The notes under the pieces were generated by a model. It was not told the origin of the DNA. It was given only the letters and a program-made list of their open reading frames with translations, and ran no database searches. From NCBI RefSeq assembly GCF_018327685.1, contig NZ_BNEL01000001.1, positions 3,162,001 to 3,226,000 on the forward strand: a stretch of 64,000 bases of DNA, in the 5' to 3' direction. Position numbers and translations under genes: made by a program. Origin of the DNA: Streptomyces sp. TS71-3. GTDB lineage: Bacteria > Actinomycetota > Actinomycetes > Streptomycetales > Streptomycetaceae. This document shows, piece by piece, positions 45,409-53,496 of the stretch. Every line of letters begins with the position of its first letter. The first letter of the stretch is position 1.

Positions 45409-45613
45409 CGCATATGGTCCTGTCCGCCGCCGGAGCGGTCGGCCACGATGGGCTGACGTCGCCGGATCCCGGTGGCGGGTCGTGCCGGGCTTCATCGGCT
45501 TGGTGGCGTGGCAGACGAAGGGGGCTCCGCAGCGGCCGTCCGGTCACCGCGAGCGTGACGGACGTGACGGACGTGTTGGGCCCTGCCTGTGTGACCGGAG
45601 GGAACGTGGTCTC

Positions 45614-46138
45614 GTGTTAGAGACGGGTGTCGTGGCGGCCGTGGTGGCGTGGCTGTGCCGCCGGGCCGTCCTGTCGGCCGGCCGGACGCTGGCCGCCTCG
45701 CTGTCCGTGCCCGAGGACGCCGAAGGGGTCGTGGACGCCGCCGCCGACGCGGTGGCACGGAGCCTGGCCGGGGACACCGCCTACGAGCAGTTGCAGCGGG
45801 AGGCGGGCGACCCGGAGCGCGAGGAGCCGTCGGAGCTGACACGACGGAGGGTCGCGCTGGCCGTGGAGGACGCCGTCGGTGCCGATCCCGAACTCGCCGC
45901 CGTCATCGACGCCGCGTACACCCGATGGCGCGCGGCCCGGGGCGCCGGCTCGGTCACCGCCACCGAGGGCGGGGTGGCCGCCGGGGGAGACGTCTCGGTC
46001 ACCGCGAGCGGCGCCGGCGCGATCGCGGTGGGCGGCAGCGCCAGCGGTCCCGTCACCAGCAACGCCCCCGCTGCGCCCGCGGAGCCCGGGGGCGGTGCCA
46101 CCGGCACCCCTCCCGCACCGGGCCCGCAGCCGAGCTGA
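45614..46138 (+). CDS. Small partner protein of the NACHT-like NTPase
   Basis: A 174-residue protein. The first 22 residues are hydrophobic (VVAAVVAWLCRRAVLSAG) and may insert into the membrane; the middle is acidic and helical (EDAEGVVDAAADAVARSLAG, RRRVALAVEDAVGADPEL); the end is a G/A/S-rich strand-like segment with GAIAVGGSASGPVTSN. That last motif recurs as SVAVGGDFHQQ at the start of the downstream NTPase, which suggests a shared interaction element. The GTG at 45614 has GGAGGG upstream at a long spacing. No known family. Confidence 0.7.
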   Translation: MLETGVVAAVVAWLCRRAVLSAGRTLAASLSVPEDAEGVVDAAADAVARSLAGDTAYEQLQREAGDPEREEPSELTRRRVALAVEDAVGADPELAAVIDAAYTRWRAARGAGSVTATEGGVAAGGDVSVTASGAGAIAVGGSASGPVTSNAPAAPAEPGGGATGTPPAPGPQPS

Positions 46139-46197
46139 GCGGTCACCCGGGCGGCACGTCCAGCTCGCCCCGCGCCGAGGCCAGCGGCTCGGCGTCG

Positions 46198-48459
46198 GTG
46201 GCCGTCGGTGGCGACTTCCACCAGCAGACCCACCACTACTACTACCCGCCGGCAGCACCGGGCCCCGCCCCGACCGGCCTGCCCGGAGCCGGGACCGGCG
46301 AGGGCGCCGTGCGCTCCGGCACCGGCGGTGGGGCGGGACCCCGCGGCGCGGACGCGATGCCGCTGGACGTGGGCGACACGCTGGCCGGACGGGTCCACGA
46401 GCAGTGGAACGAGGCCGCGCTCCAGCGCAAGCTGCTCCAGGAGATCCCCATCCGGTGGACCCGCACCCTGCGCCCGGTCGCCGGTGAGACGGTGGTACCC
46501 GCGGACCCCGGCCGTCCGCGCCTCGTCCGGGCGGTTCCGGGCGCCACGGCACCCGGGGACCCCGCGGCGCACGAGGGCGGGATCCCCGAGCTCTTCTCCG
46601 TCTACAGCCGGGTCGCCTCCGGACGGGTCGTCGTGCTCGGCGCACCGGGCAGCGGCAAGTCCGACGCGGCGCTGCTGACCGTGCTGCGCGCCCTGGAGCA
46701 CCGCAATGCGCTGCGCGACGGGACCGCCCGTGCCCAGTGCCCCGTCCCCGTGCTGCTGAGCATCGTGGGATGGGACGGCCAGGGCCTCACCGACTGGCTC
46801 GCCGCCTGCCTCGACGACGACTACCGGCTCGGCCGGAGGCAGGCGGAGGAGCTGATCGAAGCCGGCTGGATCTCGCTGTTCCTCGACAGCTTCGACGAGA
46901 TGGCGGACGATCTGCGCGCGGCGGCGCTCCGCGAGATCGACCGCGCCGCCTACCGCGCGGTGATCTTCTCGCGGCCCGACGAGTTCGAGGCGGCGGTCGC
47001 CGACGGGCACCTCGTGGGCGCCGTCGCCCTGGAGCTGTCACCGGTGCCGGCGGACGCGGCCATCGACTTCCTGCGGACCCTGCCCCCGCTCGCTCCCCTG
47101 CAACGGCTGATCGGCCACCTCCGGAACGAGCCGGACAGCACGGTCTCCCAGGCGCTCACCACGCCGCTGACCCTCACCCTCGTACGCGACGCCTTCCCGC
47201 GGCGGCACATCGCCGACCTGGACGACATGCTCGCGCGGCGCTTCGCGTCCCGGCACGACGTCGAGAGGTACCTGCTCGGCCGGCTGGTGACGATCCGCTA
47301 CCAGCAGCCGGCCTCCAGCACCTCCACCGCCTCCACCGCCTACGAGCCGGCGCAGGCGGTGCGCTGGCTCGGGTACGTGGCCGGCCGGATGAACAGGCAG
47401 GAGAGCTACGAGGAGGACGGCAGCCGGGTCGACGTCAGGACGTACAGCCTCGACTGGCGGCGGCTGCACTACTGGGCCTCGCCCTGGCCCCGCATCGCGA
47501 TGACCGCGCTCCTCGGCGTGCTCGTCGCCGTGCCGGGCTGCGCGCTGGACTTCGGCCTCGGCCACGACTCGCTGCTGTGGGTGGAGGGTGTCCGGGGCGG
47601 GGCGCTGGTCGGGGGAGTCCTGGGCTTCCTGTTCGGGATCGCGGCGGGCACCATCGCGGAGCTCCGCGACCCGGTGCCGCGCTGGCGCAAGCGGCTGAAC
47701 ATCGGGAGGGGCCCGCGCCGGCGGCGCCTGCATCCGGCGGCCGGCGCGCTGGTCGCGCTGCCGGCGGTGTTCAACTCCGCCCCGCACTCCGCCGCGAGCT
47801 GGGCCATCGCGATCGTCAACGGCGTGACGACCGGGAGCCTGACGTCCTTCGCCGCGGCCCGCCTCTCCGCGGCACCGGGGTGGACCGGCTGGTCGCGGTG
47901 GAGGGGGCTGGGCTCCTGGCCGGTGCTGGCCGCCGCCGGACTGGGGGCGCTGGGCACGGGCCTGACCCAGCAGGACCGGTGGGGGCCGGTCGTCGCGGCC
48001 TGCATGGCGGTCTACACCGTCTCGATCGTGGTGGCGGCGCGGCCCGCCTCCCTCGTGGACCCGGTGACCGACCCCTACACCTCGTGGCGGCAGGACCGCA
48101 GGTACGCGGTGGTGTCGGGCGTGATCTTCGGCGCCTGCGTCGCGCTGGCCGTCGGCCTGGACAACCTGCGGCGCGGCGCGGAGGCCGGCGTCGGGTGGGG
48201 CACGCTCCCCTTCGTCGTCCTGGGCGCGGGCCTGCCGCTGACCTTCGCCGGCATGCTCACGGTCTCCGACTCCTCGCGGACCATCATGCTCTTCATCCAG
48301 CTGCGGCTGCGCCGGGAGTTCCCCCTGTCCGGCATGCGCTTCCTCAAGGACGCCTACGACCACCGCGTCTTCCGGGCGGAGGGTTCCCGCTACCAGTTCC
48401 GCCACGCCCTGCTCCAGGACGAGCTGGCCCGGGACCGGGACGGCGCGGAGCTCCCGTGA
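46198..48459 (+). CDS. NACHT-like STAND NTPase with multi-TM C-terminus
   Basis: About 753 residues. A short SVAVGGDFHQQTHHYYYPP start and a G/P-rich linker lead to a NACHT-type NTPase: Walker A GAPGSGKS (Lys about 154), Walker B ISLFLDSFDEM near residue 226 and a sensor RAVIFSRPDEF. A helical part follows, and from about residue 430 to 690 there are six or more TM helices (ALLGVLVAVPGCALDFGLG and others), ending in YQFRHALLQDELAR, as in other NACHT proteins. STAND ATPases of this design sense a signal and oligomerise; a TM effector would damage the membrane. The start is uncertain: GTG 46198 or an ATG at 46357 fits better than anything upstream. Confidence 0.8.
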   Translation: MAVGGDFHQQTHHYYYPPAAPGPAPTGLPGAGTGEGAVRSGTGGGAGPRGADAMPLDVGDTLAGRVHEQWNEAALQRKLLQEIPIRWTRTLRPVAGETVVPADPGRPRLVRAVPGATAPGDPAAHEGGIPELFSVYSRVASGRVVVLGAPGSGKSDAALLTVLRALEHRNALRDGTARAQCPVPVLLSIVGWDGQGLTDWLAACLDDDYRLGRRQAEELIEAGWISLFLDSFDEMADDLRAAALREIDRAAYRAVIFSRPDEFEAAVADGHLVGAVALELSPVPADAAIDFLRTLPPLAPLQRLIGHLRNEPDSTVSQALTTPLTLTLVRDAFPRRHIADLDDMLARRFASRHDVERYLLGRLVTIRYQQPASSTSTASTAYEPAQAVRWLGYVAGRMNRQESYEEDGSRVDVRTYSLDWRRLHYWASPWPRIAMTALLGVLVAVPGCALDFGLGHDSLLWVEGVRGGALVGGVLGFLFGIAAGTIAELRDPVPRWRKRLNIGRGPRRRRLHPAAGALVALPAVFNSAPHSAASWAIAIVNGVTTGSLTSFAAARLSAAPGWTGWSRWRGLGSWPVLAAAGLGALGTGLTQQDRWGPVVAACMAVYTVSIVVAARPASLVDPVTDPYTSWRQDRRYAVVSGVIFGACVALAVGLDNLRRGAEAGVGWGTLPFVVLGAGLPLTFAGMLTVSDSSRTIMLFIQLRLRREFPLSGMRFLKDAYDHRVFRAEGSRYQFRHALLQDELARDRDGAELP

Positions 48460-48483
48460 GGAAGGACACCCGCACCTCCATGT

Positions 48484-48493
48484 ACTAACCAGT
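48484..48493. promoter_or_regulatory. ACT-N4-AGT dyad before the CGNR gene
   Basis: ACTAACCAGT has dyad symmetry in its outer three bases and lies 55 bp before the CGNR regulator start. The identical ten bases, in reverse orientation, stand in front of the hydrolase operon at 50168-50177. Probable binding site of the CGNR protein. Confidence 0.6.
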
Positions 48494-48547
48494 ATGGTGA
48501 GGTATGGTGGTTTGGTTCAGGGTGTGTCGCGTGAGGGAGGAAGCGAG

Positions 48548-49090
48548 GTGCGGATCATGGAGGTGTTCGGCTCGGTCCACGAGGACTTCCTCGTGGATCT
48601 GCTCAACATGACCCCGGTGCTGGACGGGTCGCCGGTGGACCGCCTCGCCGACGACGACGGCGCCCGGGAGTGGCTGAGAGAGCACGGATCGGGTGCGTCC
48701 GGTGCCGATCTGCGCGAGTTGCGCCACGTCAGGGACGTCTTGCAGGGCGTGGTGCGGGGGCAGGAGGACCCCTCCTCGCTCCAGGGCTTCCTTGCCGGGG
48801 CGGCGTTCGTGCCCGTCGTCGCGGACGCCGGAGTGGAGTGGCGCCTGAAGGCCTCCGCCAAGCGGGAGGCGGCCGTCACGGCGGTGCTGGTCTGGGCGCA
48901 CATACAGAGGACGAAGCCGGGGCGCCTGAGGGCGTGTGCGAACCCGGAGTGCCGGCGGTTCCTCCTCGACCGGAGCAAGCCCAACAGCGCACGGTGGTGC
49001 TCGATGGCCGTCTGCGGCAACAGGATGAAGGCGCGCAGGCACTACGCCCGCACCAAGGGGGCGGCGACCGCGGCGGACGTCACCGGGTAG
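48548..49090 (+). CDS. CGNR zinc-finger transcriptional regulator
   Basis: A 180-residue regulator. The N-terminal 120 residues are an ABATE-type stress-sensing domain (VDLLNMTPVLDGSPVDRLAD, HVRDVLQGVVRG), and the C-terminal zinc finger is CANPECRRFLLDRSKPNSAR then CSMAVCGNRMKARRHYAR, giving the CGNR name. I start at the GTG at 48548 after GGGAGGAAG; the ATG at 48557 is an alternative. It is probably autoregulatory and controls the genes downstream through the shared dyad. Confidence 0.9.
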   Translation: MRIMEVFGSVHEDFLVDLLNMTPVLDGSPVDRLADDDGAREWLREHGSGASGADLRELRHVRDVLQGVVRGQEDPSSLQGFLAGAAFVPVVADAGVEWRLKASAKREAAVTAVLVWAHIQRTKPGRLRACANPECRRFLLDRSKPNSARWCSMAVCGNRMKARRHYARTKGAATAADVTG

Positions 49091-49257
49091 GGGAGCCCGC
49101 GCTGGGAAACCGGTGCCGGGGGAGTCCGCGCCGGGAGAGTCCGTGCCGGTCAAATCCCCGCCGCGGGAATCCGCACCGGAAGGCTCGCCAGGATGCCAGA
49201 GGTGCCGGCCCGATCCCGGGACGGCACCTTGCGGACTGCGCGACGACCGCCGCCCCG

Positions 49258-49974
49258 TCACACGATCGGCTCTCCGCCGTCGATCCGGAGGCTCGTACCG
49301 GTCACGAATCCGTTGGTCATCGCGAAGATGACGGCCTCGGCGATGTCGTCGACCGTACCGATGCGCCGCACGGGGTTGCCCGCCTGCCGATCGGCGAACA
49401 GCTTCGCCTTCCTCTCCTCCCCGAGCGCGTCGTACGCGCCCGTGTCGACGGTCCCCGGCGAGATCGCGTTCACCCGCACGGGAGCCATCTCCACGGCCAG
49501 TGCCTTGGCGACGACGTCCGCGGCGGCGTTCGTCGCGGCGACGGCGAGCATTCCGGGCACCGGCTTGACGGCCGTCGAGCCCGAGAAGAGCGTCAGCGAC
49601 CCGCCGTCGCGGATGCGGCCCTTGAAGTACTTGGCGAGGAGGATGGGGCCGGTCACCTTCGTGGCGAACGACGTCTGGACGGTGGCCTGTTCGAGATCCT
49701 CGACCAGGCCGCGAGCGCGCGCCGACGTCGTCGACACGACGTGGTCGACCTCTCCGACCCGTTCGGCGAGGGCCGCGATGGAGCCCTCGTCCGCGAAGTC
49801 GACCGTCTCCGCGGTGATGCCGGCGTCGTCGTAGGCGGCCTGGAGGCTCTGCCTGTCGCGTCCCGCGACGATGACGCGCGCTCCCGCGTCGCGCGCGGCG
49901 AGGGTGATGGCGCGTGCGATACCGCTTCCGCGCCCGACGACGAGTACCGACGCGTTCTGAAGCCGCGCTGCCAT
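49258..49974 (-). CDS. SDR lacking the usual Tyr-x3-Lys
   Basis: A 238-residue SDR with an NAD(P)-binding start VLVVGRGSGIARAITLA and a typical end (GFVTGTSLRIDGG). Where classical members read Y-x-x-x-K, this has PGMLAVAATNAAADVVAKAL with no Tyr or Lys at the aligned sites. The asparagine for the family's NAG motif is also altered (VSTTSAR). It may use other residues or bind a nucleotide for non-catalytic use. AAGGAG precedes the ATG. It faces the hydrolase operon across a 252-bp gap. Confidence 0.85.
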   Translation of the reverse strand: MAARLQNASVLVVGRGSGIARAITLAARDAGARVIVAGRDRQSLQAAYDDAGITAETVDFADEGSIAALAERVGEVDHVVSTTSARARGLVEDLEQATVQTSFATKVTGPILLAKYFKGRIRDGGSLTLFSGSTAVKPVPGMLAVAATNAAADVVAKALAVEMAPVRVNAISPGTVDTGAYDALGEERKAKLFADRQAGNPVRRIGTVDDIAEAVIFAMTNGFVTGTSLRIDGGEPIV

Positions 49975-50167
49975 GGGGAACTCCTTCTGATCCGTAGATC
50001 ACGACCCGAGTGCGTCCGGACGAGGACCGCATCTAACCCGTAAACGACCTTTTGATAGTTACAGTCAAACAGGATGAAGATAACCCGTCAAGTTTCTCGA
50101 TGGGGTTAGGTGTGAGTGGCGCGCCCCCCTCTCGAAGCCTCGTCGGATAACCGTCAATGCGGGCTTG

Positions 50168-50177
50168 ACTGGTTAGT
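50168..50177. promoter_or_regulatory. ACT-N4-AGT dyad before the hydrolase operon
   Basis: ACTGGTTAGT, flanked to form GACTGGTTAGTC, is the reverse complement of the dyad at 48484-48493 and lies 50 bp before the hydrolase start. Other TAACC blocks at 50034, 50086 and 50194 are in the same gap between the divergent SDR and hydrolase genes. Confidence 0.6.
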
Positions 50178-50226
50178 CGACGCTCTGGTTTGATCTAACC
50201 ACCGAAACAGATTTGAGGGGTTAATC

Positions 50227-51099
50227 ATGGCGACGACTGTCCACCACCGGTACGAGACCGTGCAGGGCCGGCAGCTCTTCTACCGGGAGGCGGGGAACGC
50301 GGACGCGCCCACCATCGTGCTGCTGCACGGCTTCCCGACCAGCTCGTTCATGTTCCGGGGCCTCATCCCGATCCTGGCGGAGCGGTACCACGTGATCGCT
50401 CCCGACCACCTCGGCTTCGGCCTGTCCGACGCGCCGGGCGCCGACGAGTTCGACTACACCTTCGACGCGCTGACCGGCCTGACCAAGGGCCTGCTCGACC
50501 GGCTCGGCGTCACCCGCTACGCCCTCTACGTCCAGGACTACGGCGCCCCCATCGGCTGGCGCCTGGCGGTCGACGACCCGGACGCCGTCACCGCCGTCAT
50601 CACCCAGAACGGCAACGGCTACGACGACGGCTTCGTCGAGGACTTCTGGAAGACCGTCTGGGCCTACCAGCGCGAGGGGACCGCGGAGACGGAGCAGGCC
50701 ATCCGCGGCGCGCTCAGCCTCGACGCCATCAAGTGGCAGTACGTGACGGGTGTCGCGGACGAGAGCGCCGTCAGCCCCGACACCTGGCACCACGACCACC
50801 AGCTCGTCTCGCGGCCGGGCAACGACCTGGTCCAGCTCGCGCTGTTCCGCGACTACGCCACGAACCCGCCGCTGTACCCGAGCCTGCACGCCTACCTCCG
50901 CGAGCAGAGGCCGCCGCTGCTCGCCGTGTGGGGCAAGAACGACCTCATCTTCGGGCCCGCCGGAGCCGAGGCCTTTGCCCGGGACCTCCCGGACGCCGAG
51001 ATCCACCTTCTGGACGGCGGGCACTTCCTCCTGGAGAGCGCGCTCGACGAGACCGCCGCGCTGATCGTCGACTTCCTCGACAGGAACCTCAAGGCCTGA
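50227..51099 (+). CDS. Alpha/beta-hydrolase, haloalkane-dehalogenase-like
   Basis: A 290-residue hydrolase with an aspartate nucleophile in Y-V-Q-D-Y-G (about residue 101), an HGFP oxyanion loop, WGKNDLIFG for the acid and GGHFLLES for the catalytic His. The Asp nucleophile groups it with haloalkane dehalogenases and epoxide hydrolases, but the two halide-binding residues cannot be assigned with certainty. GAGGGG precedes the ATG. Candidate target of the CGNR regulator. Confidence 0.88.
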   Translation: MATTVHHRYETVQGRQLFYREAGNADAPTIVLLHGFPTSSFMFRGLIPILAERYHVIAPDHLGFGLSDAPGADEFDYTFDALTGLTKGLLDRLGVTRYALYVQDYGAPIGWRLAVDDPDAVTAVITQNGNGYDDGFVEDFWKTVWAYQREGTAETEQAIRGALSLDAIKWQYVTGVADESAVSPDTWHHDHQLVSRPGNDLVQLALFRDYATNPPLYPSLHAYLREQRPPLLAVWGKNDLIFGPAGAEAFARDLPDAEIHLLDGGHFLLESALDETAALIVDFLDRNLKA

Positions 51100-51120
51100 A
51101 CCGGAAGATCCGAACATCCA

Positions 51121-51233
51121 GTCAGTACGACACAGCACGACACAGCACCCCACGCGCGACACAGCACGACCAGCACCGCTCGACACGACACCGCGCGACT
51201 CGGCACCGCAGGGCACCGCACGACACGGCCGGC
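51121..51233. repeat. Degenerate gacacagcac repeat between two hydrolase genes
   Basis: Copies of cgacacagca and related cgacacgaca/gcaccgc blocks of about 10-12 bp run through the 180-bp gap. They are noncoding; the last part of the gap has the GAAGGA SD of the next gene. Confidence 0.65.
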
Positions 51234-51279
51234 CGCCCGCCCGGGGCGGCCGGCCCCTCTCGGACACGGAAGGACGATC

Positions 51280-51993
51280 ATGAACGGCGAAACGGCGGCA
51301 GAGGGCAGGACGCCCGTGGTCCTGGCCCATGGGGCGTGGGCCGACGGATCGAGCTGGAGCGAGGTCATCCGGCGGCTGCGCGCGCGGGGCGTCGACGCGT
51401 ACGCCGCACCGCTGCCCCTCACCTCCCTCGGCGACGACGTGGCCGCCGTCGAGCGGCTGGCGCAGCGGGCCGGGAGCCCGGCGCTGCTGGTGGGGCACGC
51501 CTACGCGGGAGCCGTCATCGGTTCCGTGCCGGCCGAGCGGGTGAGCGGCCTGGTGTACGTGGCGGCGCTGGCCCCCGACGAGGGCGAGACCGTCGCGGAC
51601 GTCTTCTACCGGGAGGCACCCCACGCGAAGGCGCCGGAACTCGCCCCGGACCCCGACGGATACGTCTGGTTGCCGGACGCCGCGTTCCCCGACGCGTTCG
51701 CGCAGAACGCCTCCGGCGAGGACCAGGACGTGCTGAGAGCCGTCCAGAGGCCCATCGCCATCGGAAGCATCACCACCCCCGTGGGAAGGCCGGCGTGGCG
51801 TGACCGCCCGAGCTGGTACCTGCTCGCGGAGGAGGACCGCATGATCCCGGCGGCGACCCAGCGCTTCATGGCGGAGCGGATGAACGCGACCGTACGGCCG
51901 GCGCCCACCGACCACACCCCCCTGGTCACCGCGCCCGACCTGGTGACCGGCCTGATCCTCGAAGCCCTGGAGGGCACGCGGAAGAACCGGTAG
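51280..51993 (+). CDS. Alpha/beta-hydrolase with altered nucleophile elbow
   Basis: A 237-residue alpha/beta-hydrolase (VVLAHGAWADGSSWSEVI start). The elbow that is usually G-H-S-Y-G-G reads G-H-A-Y-A-G (codons GGG CAC GCC TAC GCG GGA), so the catalytic serine is alanine. The late acid and histidine (LAEEDRMIP, PTDHTPLVTAP) are kept. It may be non-hydrolytic or belong to a subgroup using another mechanism. Second gene of the putative CGNR-controlled operon. Confidence 0.87.
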   Translation: MNGETAAEGRTPVVLAHGAWADGSSWSEVIRRLRARGVDAYAAPLPLTSLGDDVAAVERLAQRAGSPALLVGHAYAGAVIGSVPAERVSGLVYVAALAPDEGETVADVFYREAPHAKAPELAPDPDGYVWLPDAAFPDAFAQNASGEDQDVLRAVQRPIAIGSITTPVGRPAWRDRPSWYLLAEEDRMIPAATQRFMAERMNATVRPAPTDHTPLVTAPDLVTGLILEALEGTRKNR

Positions 51994-52103
51994 GCGCGCA
52001 CCCGGCACCGCGGGCCCGGACCAATGAGCGTGCACCGCGCACCCTGGGTCGGGCAGGTAGGCGCGCCCCCCGAACCCTGGGCCGGGCCGGAGGAAGGGCA
52101 CCC

Positions 52104-53336
52104 GTGCCGCCCGGGGACAATCTCGGCATGGAACATCGGACACCCCAAGGCGGGCCGGAGAACCCCGACACGAGAGCCGAGCTGATCGCCGATCCCCACG
52201 GGGTCTACGCACGGCTGCGCGAGGCCGCCCCCGTCCACCGGATCGCGGGCACGGACGGGCGGCCCGCCTGGCTGGTCACCCGCTACCAGGACGTCCGCCA
52301 GGCACTCGCCGACCCCCTGCTCTCCCTGGACAAGGCGAACGCCCGCGCGGGCAACTACCAGGGGCTAGCCCTGCCGCCCGCGCTGGACGCGAACCTCCTC
52401 AACATGGACCCGCCGGACCACACCCGCATCCGCCGCCTGGTGTCGCAGGCGTTCACGCCGCGCCGGGTCGAGGGCCTGCGCGAGCCGATCCGGCGGACCG
52501 CCGACGCGCTGCTGGACGCCATCGCCCCCCAGGGCAGGGCGGACCTGATCGCGGCGTACGCGGCACCCCTGCCGATCAGCGTCATCTGCGATCTGCTCGG
52601 CGTCCCCGCCCACATCCGCGGGGACTTCCGCGCCTGGACCGACGCCATCATCGCGCCGGACCCGGCACGACCCCGTGCGGCGAAGGAAGCGGTCGGCAGC
52701 ATTCTCGCGTTCTACACGGAGCTGATCGCGGACAAGCGCGAGAGCCCGGCCGACGACCTGCTGTCCGCCCTGGTCACCGCACACGACGAGGGGGACACGC
52801 TCAGCGGGGACGAGCTGGTGTCCCTCGCGTTCCTGATCCTCTTCGCCGCCTACGAGAACACCGTCCACCTCATCGGCAACGCCGTGCTGGCAGTCCTGGA
52901 GCACCCCGACCAGCTCGCCGCGCTCCGGGCGGAACCGCGGCTGCTGGAGGGCGCCGTGGAGGAGTTCGCCCGCTACGACGGCCCTGCCCCGGTCGCCATC
53001 CGCCGCTTCGCCAAGCAGGACGTCACCATCGGCGGTGTCACCATCCCCGCCGGGGAGACGGTCCTGCTGTCGCTGGCCTCGGCCAACCGCGACCCGGGCC
53101 GCTTCCCCGACCCCGAACGGCTCGACGTCACCCGCGACGCCTCCGGCCACCTCGCCCTCGGCCACGGCATCCACTACTGCGTCGGCGCCCCGCTGGCCCG
53201 GATGGAGACGGAGATCGCCCTCGGCGCGCTGCTGGACCGCTTTCCGCGGCTCTCGCTCGACGCACCCGAGACCGGACTCCGCCGGCGCCCGACGATGCGC
53301 TCCCGCGGCCTGCTCGCACTCCCCGTGCGCTTCTGA
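52104..53336 (+). CDS. Cytochrome P450, CYP107-like
   Basis: A 410-residue soluble P450. The I-helix is FAAYENTVHLIGN, so the usual acid-Thr pair is E-N-T; the ExxR is in VEEFARY; the haem loop is LGHGIHYCVGAPLAR, with Cys about residue 357. The GTG at 52104 follows GGAGGAAGGG by five bases and is preferred to the ATG at 52128. It lies 110 bp after the hydrolase gene. No ferredoxin gene is adjacent. Confidence 0.92.
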   Translation: MPPGDNLGMEHRTPQGGPENPDTRAELIADPHGVYARLREAAPVHRIAGTDGRPAWLVTRYQDVRQALADPLLSLDKANARAGNYQGLALPPALDANLLNMDPPDHTRIRRLVSQAFTPRRVEGLREPIRRTADALLDAIAPQGRADLIAAYAAPLPISVICDLLGVPAHIRGDFRAWTDAIIAPDPARPRAAKEAVGSILAFYTELIADKRESPADDLLSALVTAHDEGDTLSGDELVSLAFLILFAAYENTVHLIGNAVLAVLEHPDQLAALRAEPRLLEGAVEEFARYDGPAPVAIRRFAKQDVTIGGVTIPAGETVLLSLASANRDPGRFPDPERLDVTRDASGHLALGHGIHYCVGAPLARMETEIALGALLDRFPRLSLDAPETGLRRRPTMRSRGLLALPVRF

Positions 53337-53339
53337 CCG

Positions 53340-53374
53340 GGCAGGGGAGGACCCGACCGGGGTCCTCCCCTGCC
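53340..53374 (+). terminator. Perfect terminator hairpin after the P450
   Basis: ggcaggggaggacc (53340-53353) pairs with ggtcctcccctgcc (53361-53374) across a seven-base loop, 3 bp after the P450 stop codon. Confidence 0.85.
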
Positions 53375-53496
53375 GGGCCGGTAGGTCCGGCCGGGCGGTC
53401 CGGCCGGGCGGGTCAGGTCCGCGGGGCGGGTCTGCGGGGCGGGCTCGCAGCGGACGAACCGAGCGGCCGCGCCCGCTCTCGACACGTCCGCCCGCC

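Noticed and set aside
45614..48459. Classical toxin-antitoxin pair
   Set aside because: Sizes and the NACHT/TM architecture do not fit known two-gene toxin-antitoxin systems; the small protein is not a DNA-binding antitoxin type.
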